From: Pedobacter ginsenosidimutans
GTDB lineage: Bacteria > Bacteroidota > Bacteroidia > Sphingobacteriales > Sphingobacteriaceae
Direction: 5' to 3'
Length of the DNA stretch: 64,000 nucleotides
Assembly: GCF_001442625.1 (NCBI RefSeq)
Contig: NZ_LMZQ01000014.1
Span: forward strand, 62,001 to 126,000
The notes under the pieces were generated by a model. The model saw nothing but the letters and a program-made list of their open reading frames with translations, was not told the origin of the DNA and searched no databases. Of the stretch, positions 58,943 through 64,000 are shown in pieces. The position numbers were made by a program, and so were the translations under genes. The number at the start of each line of letters is the position of its first letter. Position 1 is the first letter of the stretch.

Positions 58943-61609
58943 TTATCCTAAAACCGCTAAACTCTCTTCAATAATCTTGATTTTTGCTTCAGCATCGGCC
59001 TTTTTATTACGTTCGTTAGCAATAATTTCAGGCTTTGCATTTTGCACGAAACGTTCGTTGCTCAGTTTAGCATCAACTGATTTTAAGAAACCTTGCAAAT
59101 AAATCAAATCGGCATTTAAGCGTTCGCGTTCTGCTTCTATATCAACGTTTTCGGTTAACGGAATAAAGAATTCGTCTTTACCAGCCATAAAAGCAGTTGC
59201 ACCCACAATTTTATCGTTCACTATTTCAGCTTCTGATACATTGGCCAATTTGAAAACAATGTTTAACCATTTTTCATAATCAAGATCAGAATTTATTTTG
59301 ATACTTAAAGGCAATGCTTCTTTAGGAGAAATCTGCTTCTGGTTCCTTACATTTCTAATTTCGGCTACAACAGTTTTAATTACCTCCGCATCTTTCAATA
59401 ATTGCTCATCAAAAGCACCACCTTTCGGGAATTCGGCCACAATACAGCAGTCCATTTCTCCACGCTCGGCAAACAGATCATCATGCCATAATTCTTCGGT
59501 TAAGAAGGGCATGTTAGGATGCAATAATTTGATGATATTTTCGAAAAAGGCAATTGTAGCTTTATAACTCTCCGCATCAATCGGTTGCTGATAAGCCGGC
59601 TTAACCATTTCTAAATACCAGGCACAGAAATCATCCCAAACCAGTTTGTAGGTAATCATTAATGCTTCTGACAGGCGATATTGCTTAAAGTTGGCTTCGA
59701 TTTCTACTAATGCTTCATTAAATCTATTTTCGAACCATAATATGGCCTGGGTATTCGGATTTGCTAAGTTTTCGTCAACTTCCCATCCTTTTACCAAACG
59801 GAAAGCATTCCAGATTTTGCTGGCGAAATTACGCCCCTGTTCGCAGTAGCTTTCATCGAACATTAAATCGTTTCCGGCAGGCGACGACATTAACATCCCT
59901 ACACGAACCGCATCGGCACCATATTTTTCGATCAATCCAATCGGATCAGGTGAGTTACCCAACGATTTAGACATTTTACGGCCTAATTTATCACGTACAA
60001 TCCCTGTTAAGTATACATTCGTAAATGGTTTTTTGCCCATAAACTCATGCCCGGCCATAATCATACGGGCCACCCAGAAGAATAAAATTTCAGGTGCGGT
60101 AACCAGATCGTTGGTTGGATAATAATAATTGATGTCTTTATTTTCAGGATTTTTAAAACCATCGAAAACTGAAATCGGCCATAACCATGACGAAAACCAG
60201 GTATCCATCACATCGTCGTCCTGCCTTAAAAATGGCTCTAATTGATGCTTGAATCCAGCTTTTTCCGTTTCTGAGCAGCTTTCATCCAAATGTTTTTTCT
60301 TCCAGAATTCTTCTAATGCTTCATCTTTAGTTTTGGCAACCACCCAATTTCCTTTATCATCGTACCAGGCCGGGATTCTCTGCCCCCACCACAACTGGCG
60401 ACTAATGTTCCAATCGCGAACATTCTCCATCCAATGGCGGTAAGTATTTTCAAATTTATTTGGAATCAGGTTTACTTCTCCATTCAATACATCATCCAAA
60501 GCTGGTTGTGCCATTTCTTTCATCTTCACAAACCATTGCATAGATAGCTTTGGTTCGATAGCGGCATCAGTACGTTCAGAGAAGCCAACCTGCGATTTAT
60601 AATCTTCAACTTTGTCTAAATGCCCAGCTTCTTCCAACATTTTGGCAATTTTTTTACGGGCAACAAATCTGTCTTCGCCTACTAAAATAACCGCTAGTTC
60701 ATTTAAAGTTCCATCATCGTTTAAGATATCGGTAACTGGTAAATTGTGCTTAACGCCAAGCTCATAATCGTTCAGATCGTGCGCTGGTGTAACTTTTAAA
60801 CAACCTGTACCAAACTCAATATCAACATATTCATCCTCGATAACCGGAATTTCATGATTAATCAGAGGCACAAAAACCTTTTTACCCTTTAAATGTGTAA
60901 AACGCTCGTCGTTCGGGTTGATACAGATTGCTGCATCGGCCATAATCGTTTCCGGACGCGTTGTAGCTATCGTTAAAAACTGATCTTCCGTTCCCGAAAT
61001 CAGGTATTTAATATAATATAGTTTTTGGTTTACTTCCTTACGGATTACTTCTTCGTCAGAAACGGCAGTTTTACCGGCTGGATCCCAATTTACCATACGG
61101 ATACCGCGATAAATCCACCCTTTTTTGTATAAATGAATAAATGAATCGATCACCGCTTCAGAAAGATCTTCTTCCATGGTGAAACGGGTACGGTCCCAAT
61201 CGCAACTAGCACCCAGTTTCTTTAACTGTTCTAAAATAATACCACCGTATTTCTCTTTCCACTCCCAGGCATATTTCAAAAATTCTTCACGCGAAAGATC
61301 TTTTTTATTGATACCCTGCTCTTTCAACATGGCCACAACCTTAGCTTCGGTAGCAATAGAGGCATGGTCAGTTCCTGGAACCCAGCATGCATTTTTACCT
61401 TGCATACGGGCTTTACGGATCAATACATCCTGAATGGTATTGTTAAGCATATGCCCCATGTGCAGCACACCGGTAACATTTGGCGGTGGAATTACAATAG
61501 TGTAAGGCTCGCGTTCATCGGGTTCGGAGTGAAAAAATTTCTTCGATAGCCAATAGCTATACCATTTATCTTCTGTTTCTGCAGGATTGTACTTGGTGGA
61601 TATGCTCAT
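58943..61609 (-). CDS. valS: valyl-tRNA synthetase
   Basis: An 888-residue class I synthetase charging tRNA-Val. The HIGH motif appears as HMGH (50-53) in PPPNVTGVLHMGHML, the KMSKS motif is intact in GRKMSKSLGN, and the editing domain carries TTRPETIMADAAI and GTGCLKVTPAHD. The anticodon-binding helical domain and a C-terminal coiled coil (VDIEAERERLNADLIYL) complete the family layout at normal length. Essential cytoplasmic enzyme. A promoter-like element lies 30 bp upstream. Confidence 0.98.
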   Translation of the reverse strand: MSISTKYNPAETEDKWYSYWLSKKFFHSEPDEREPYTIVIPPPNVTGVLHMGHMLNNTIQDVLIRKARMQGKNACWVPGTDHASIATEAKVVAMLKEQGINKKDLSREEFLKYAWEWKEKYGGIILEQLKKLGASCDWDRTRFTMEEDLSEAVIDSFIHLYKKGWIYRGIRMVNWDPAGKTAVSDEEVIRKEVNQKLYYIKYLISGTEDQFLTIATTRPETIMADAAICINPNDERFTHLKGKKVFVPLINHEIPVIEDEYVDIEFGTGCLKVTPAHDLNDYELGVKHNLPVTDILNDDGTLNELAVILVGEDRFVARKKIAKMLEEAGHLDKVEDYKSQVGFSERTDAAIEPKLSMQWFVKMKEMAQPALDDVLNGEVNLIPNKFENTYRHWMENVRDWNISRQLWWGQRIPAWYDDKGNWVVAKTKDEALEEFWKKKHLDESCSETEKAGFKHQLEPFLRQDDDVMDTWFSSWLWPISVFDGFKNPENKDINYYYPTNDLVTAPEILFFWVARMIMAGHEFMGKKPFTNVYLTGIVRDKLGRKMSKSLGNSPDPIGLIEKYGADAVRVGMLMSSPAGNDLMFDESYCEQGRNFASKIWNAFRLVKGWEVDENLANPNTQAILWFENRFNEALVEIEANFKQYRLSEALMITYKLVWDDFCAWYLEMVKPAYQQPIDAESYKATIAFFENIIKLLHPNMPFLTEELWHDDLFAERGEMDCCIVAEFPKGGAFDEQLLKDAEVIKTVVAEIRNVRNQKQISPKEALPLSIKINSDLDYEKWLNIVFKLANVSEAEIVNDKIVGATAFMAGKDEFFIPLTENVDIEAERERLNADLIYLQGFLKSVDAKLSNERFVQNAKPEIIANERNKKADAEAKIKIIEESLAVLG

Positions 61610-61638
61610 GAAAAATTATTCAATATCAATTTGAGTGG

Positions 61639-61669
61639 CAAAAATACGTTTTTAAGGGCAAAAATTAAA
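61639..61669 (-). promoter_or_regulatory. possible valS promoter
   Basis: On the minus strand TTTA, a 19-bp spacer and TATTTTTG give a full -7 match and a one-base-off -33 box for the Bacteroidota consensus, about 30 bp before the ATG. Confidence 0.5.
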
Positions 61670-61818
61670 GCAGAAATCGTTTGAAAGCAAGCATAGAAGT
61701 GAAATATTATAGTTTAAGCGCCCACTATTTAATTCATCTTTCCGTCGATAATTGTATTTTAGTATACACCAAATACCATTTCAAAGATTTGCTCCACCAT
61801 AAAACCCTTTAAACTACC

Positions 61819-62247
61819 ATGAATACTAAAAACGCTAAAATTGCTTATGCCATCTTGCGCATAACAATCGCCATCATTTTATTATCACACAGTGTGTTGG
61901 GCATGTTTGATGGCGGAATTAATGATTTTGGCAATCTCTATTTGAATAAAGTTGGGTTCGCGCCCTATGGAGTAGCTATTGCATGGATAATTAAACTGTC
62001 GCATGTAGTTTGTGCAGTGCTTTTAATCATGAACAAATATATCCGGTTGGCATGTTTTGCTACCATTTTCGTATTGATTATGGGAATAATCATGGTGCAT
62101 CTTAAAGAGGGTTGGTTTGTGGTAGGTGGTGGAAGAAATGGTGTAGAATATAATTTCGTATTGTTATGCGTATTAACCGCTATTATGTTTTTGAATGCTG
62201 ATTCAAAACAATACAACACAAAAATCAGAAACGGAAAAATAAGTTAA
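61819..62247 (+). CDS. DoxX-family membrane protein
   Basis: A 142-residue protein with four hydrophobic helices. The family shows in AILRITIAIILLSHSVLGMFDGGINDFG (12-39) and the long HLKEGWFVVGGGRNGVEYNFVLLCVL (near 94-119), both characteristic of DoxX/DoxD-type proteins. They lie in the inner membrane and have been linked to thiosulfate or thiol redox, though most members are uncharacterised. Its stop codon overlaps the stop of the convergent Uma2 gene by 4 bp (62244-62247). Confidence 0.85.
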   Translation: MNTKNAKIAYAILRITIAIILLSHSVLGMFDGGINDFGNLYLNKVGFAPYGVAIAWIIKLSHVVCAVLLIMNKYIRLACFATIFVLIMGIIMVHLKEGWFVVGGGRNGVEYNFVLLCVLTAIMFLNADSKQYNTKIRNGKIS

Positions 62248-62879
62248 TCGATATCGTTAAAAACATCATCTAATTCCAGTTCAAACCCTGGTAATACCGA
62301 TGAAGTGATTTTCTCACTGTGGGTAAATATTTTAGATGGCTGGAATTTGCCTGAATCATTAAGGGTGTAAATGAGGATGCTCTGATCGCTTTGGCTAACC
62401 ACCCAATATTCTTTAACACCAAATTCTTCGTAAACCTTATACTTATTGAGTAGTTCCATTTTGGTATTGCCGGGAGATAAAACCTCTACAACAAGATCGG
62501 GTGCGCCAATACAGCCGCGGGCATCTAGTTTGCTTTTATCACAGATCACGCAAATATCGGGTTGTAGTACCGTATATACATCTTTATCTGCTTTACTTTC
62601 TTTAGGAAAGCGGACATCAAACGGAGCAGAATAAACCTTGCATAGTTTGCCGTCTAAAAAATTACCTAGTTTCAAGAAAATATTACCAGCAACTTCCTGA
62701 TGCACCCTTGAAGGCGCAGGGCTCATCTTAAAGATTTTACCTTTAATCAGTTCTACTCTTTCAGGGAAAAGCCAGTTTAAATAATTAGAATAGCTATAAG
62801 TTAATGATGCATCAAGTTCTTCGAATTGCCTAACAGGCTCATCATCGTTTAAAACCGGGTATGGAACAGGCTTAGACAT
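62244..62879 (-). CDS. Uma2-family PD-(D/E)XK nuclease-fold protein
   Basis: A 211-residue protein of the Uma2/DUF820 family. Core elements are VELIKGKIFKMSPAPS (42-57, with an acidic residue at 43), HQEVAGNIFLKL (60-71), QPDICVI with Asp108, GAPDLVVEVLSPG with Glu132 (126-137), then the KYKVYEEFGVKEYWVV end. All positions expected of a PD-(D/E)XK site are kept, so it may cut DNA, but the biological role of this very widespread family is unknown. It converges on the DoxX gene with overlapping stops. Confidence 0.88.
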   Translation of the reverse strand: MSKPVPYPVLNDDEPVRQFEELDASLTYSYSNYLNWLFPERVELIKGKIFKMSPAPSRVHQEVAGNIFLKLGNFLDGKLCKVYSAPFDVRFPKESKADKDVYTVLQPDICVICDKSKLDARGCIGAPDLVVEVLSPGNTKMELLNKYKVYEEFGVKEYWVVSQSDQSILIYTLNDSGKFQPSKIFTHSEKITSSVLPGFELELDDVFNDID

Positions 62880-62965
62880 AAACGAATATACTAATTTTTA
62901 TAGTAATCCGCCTTTCTATTTTTCAACATATCTTACTTACCATTAATACGTTAATAAAGATAAAG

Positions 62966-63159
62966 ACTGTTACACCATAATCTTTTTAATGCCCTTAACT
63001 TTTTAATGGTAAATTGATCCCCATTGCTTTTTCATCATTAAGAAGTTAAGAAAGGCTAGAGAACTGTTACACCATAATCTTTTTAATGTCCTTAACTTCT
63101 TAATGGTAAACGGATCTACATTGCTTTTTATCATTAAGAAGTTAAGAAAGGTTAAGGCT
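62966..63159. repeat. 97-bp tandem repeat with internal palindrome
   Basis: Two units (62966-63062 and 63063-63159) begin actgttacaccataatc and share nearly all bases. Each contains cttaacttcttaatg followed by cattaagaagttaag, an inverted repeat of 15 bases (imperfect in the first unit). Echoes of cttaat/attaag continue to about 63205. The remainder of 62880-63228 holds no gene. Confidence 0.88.
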
Positions 63160-63228
63160 TTATGTAATTTTCTTAATTATCTAAATGCCTTAATGATAAA
63201 CATTTAGACTCCACATACAAATAGTGTA

Positions 63229-64000
63229 TTAAAACTTCATTTTCTGTATCCTAACCGCATTTAAAATGGCCAAAAGTGCAACACCAACATCGGCAAAAAC
63301 GGCTTCCCACATGGTGGCAATACCGCCCGCACCTAAAATCAAAACTAGTGCTTTTACCGCGAATGCCAATACGATATTCTGGATCACAACCTTTTTGGTT
63401 GCCTTTCCGATTTTAACCGCAGTTGCAATTTTAGAAGGCTGATCGGTTTGGATAACCACATCGGCCGTTTCAATAGCAGCATCGCTTCCCATTGCCCCCA
63501 TGGCAATACCAATGTCGCTAATGGCCAATACAGGCGTATCATTTATCCCATCGCCAACAAAAGCCACCACCTTGCTTTTGTCGCTTTTAATTTCTTCTAG
63601 CCTGGCTACTTTATCTTCAGGTAATAAATCGCCAAAATAAGTATCAATACCTAAACCTGTTGCTACTTTTTTAACAATTGAAGTTTTATCGCCGCTCAGC
63701 ATCACTACCTGTTTTATTCCGTTTTCGTGGAGCTGCTTGATGGCTTCTGCGGCGTCTTCTTTTATTTCATCGGCAATTAAAACATACCCCACATATTTTT
63801 CGTCAACGGCAACAACCACAATACTTTCTTCAATAGCTGTAATCTTGGCATCAAAAGCAATATTAAATTTCGCTAAAAGCTTTGTATTCCCTGCCAAAAC
63901 CGCTTTGCCATTTACCGATCCCTTTAAGCCCATTCCAGCAATTTCCTCAATATTTTCTGCGGGATGAATTTCTTTCTGGCCTGCGTATTCTACAATGGCC
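63229..64000 (-). CDS. heavy-metal P-type ATPase, C-terminal part (5' end beyond window)
   Basis: The frame is open from the window edge (AIVEYAGQKEIHPAENIEEI...) to the stop at 63229, about 256 residues. It covers the end of the nucleotide-binding domain (GMGLKGSVNGK), the phosphatase-domain hinge VAFVGDGINDTPVLAISDIGIAMGAMGSDAAIETADVV, and two C-terminal helices ending RIQKMKF. This is the pattern of P1B ATPases exporting Zn/Cd/Pb or Cu at the inner membrane. The metal-determining CPC/SPC helix lies outside the window, so the metal cannot be assigned; the AIETADVV-type end favours the ZntA/CadA side. Confidence 0.93.
   Translation of the reverse strand, partial: AIVEYAGQKEIHPAENIEEIAGMGLKGSVNGKAVLAGNTKLLAKFNIAFDAKITAIEESIVVVAVDEKYVGYVLIADEIKEDAAEAIKQLHENGIKQVVMLSGDKTSIVKKVATGLGIDTYFGDLLPEDKVARLEEIKSDKSKVVAFVGDGINDTPVLAISDIGIAMGAMGSDAAIETADVVIQTDQPSKIATAVKIGKATKKVVIQNIVLAFAVKALVLILGAGGIATMWEAVFADVGVALLAILNAVRIQKMKF

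Overview
The window looks like a chromosomal segment of a soil or freshwater Bacteroidota, most likely Sphingobacteriaceae and close to Pedobacter. Signs of this are a T9SS plug-type protein, many Sec signal peptides ending in AQ, a Bacteroidota promoter (TTTG-N19-TAnnTTTG) upstream of tRNA-Cys, few Shine-Dalgarno sequences, a GH95-like enzyme with Gfo/Idh/MocA and DUF1080 proteins, and dense families of dispersed palindromic intergenic repeats. The assignment rests on family content and sequence style, not on a database match.

Layout. 1-6514 is the end of a biosynthetic locus: the tail of a carrier-protein-like gene, an alpha/beta hydrolase, two MGT-type glycosyltransferases, two condensation-domain-like acyltransferases and a membrane protein. 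6839-20341 holds a PHP-like hydrolase, an RsbQ-like hydrolase, a pseudogene split by a small palindromic element, an M16 remnant, an M28 peptidase, TspO, a patatin/beta-barrel protein, a 2H phosphoesterase, a BamA/TamA-like protein and a TrmH methyltransferase. tRNA-Cys and a 56-aa basic protein follow as one compact unit. 20948-28954 carries an AlkD-like protein, a 266-bp tandem repeat, pyrD, an Rrf2 regulator with its target oxidoreductase and two matching operators, an ABC-F protein and the T9SS plug-type protein. 29295-33569 is a four-gene cluster (SUMF1-like, Gfo/Idh, ApbE, TIM barrel). 33753-39007 has a GH13 amylase, a thioesterase, an antiporter, an orphan secreted protein and an EVE protein.

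39335-44088 is an AT-rich accessory island: an SMC/RecF-type ATPase, a secreted protein with two WQVQW repeats flanked by diverged palindromic direct repeats, a small one-helix protein translationally coupled to an HExxH metallopeptidase, and an orphan gene. A 21-bp minisatellite and a gene whose start codon lies in a predicted pseudoknot-like leader come next. The membrane-protein/peptidase pair is the best candidate here for an undescribed conflict system.

45299-49136 has a ClpP paralogue behind an ECF sigma factor and a small partner, then an AraC regulator divergent from a methyltransferase. 49356-58504 contains the GH95-like enzyme, holA divergent from a small HsdR_N-like nuclease, a repeat-rich gap, and a Gfo/Idh - double DUF1080 - Gfo/Idh cluster fitting the glycoside 3-oxidation route. 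The window closes with valS, a DoxX-like protein, a Uma2 nuclease-fold protein, a 97-bp tandem repeat and the C-terminal part of a metal P-type ATPase.

Repeat families named below. Family A starts cgtcatctcgact and ends ctcgaaatgacg. Family B starts cgtcatgctgaac or cgtcaccctg and ends gatgacg or ggtgacg, with 'aagatgctga' or 'cagcatctttc' inside. Family C is a short gtccttcgac...gatgac palindrome. Family D has small cccgat/atcggg hairpins plus a gcggatggcggggctac-like core.
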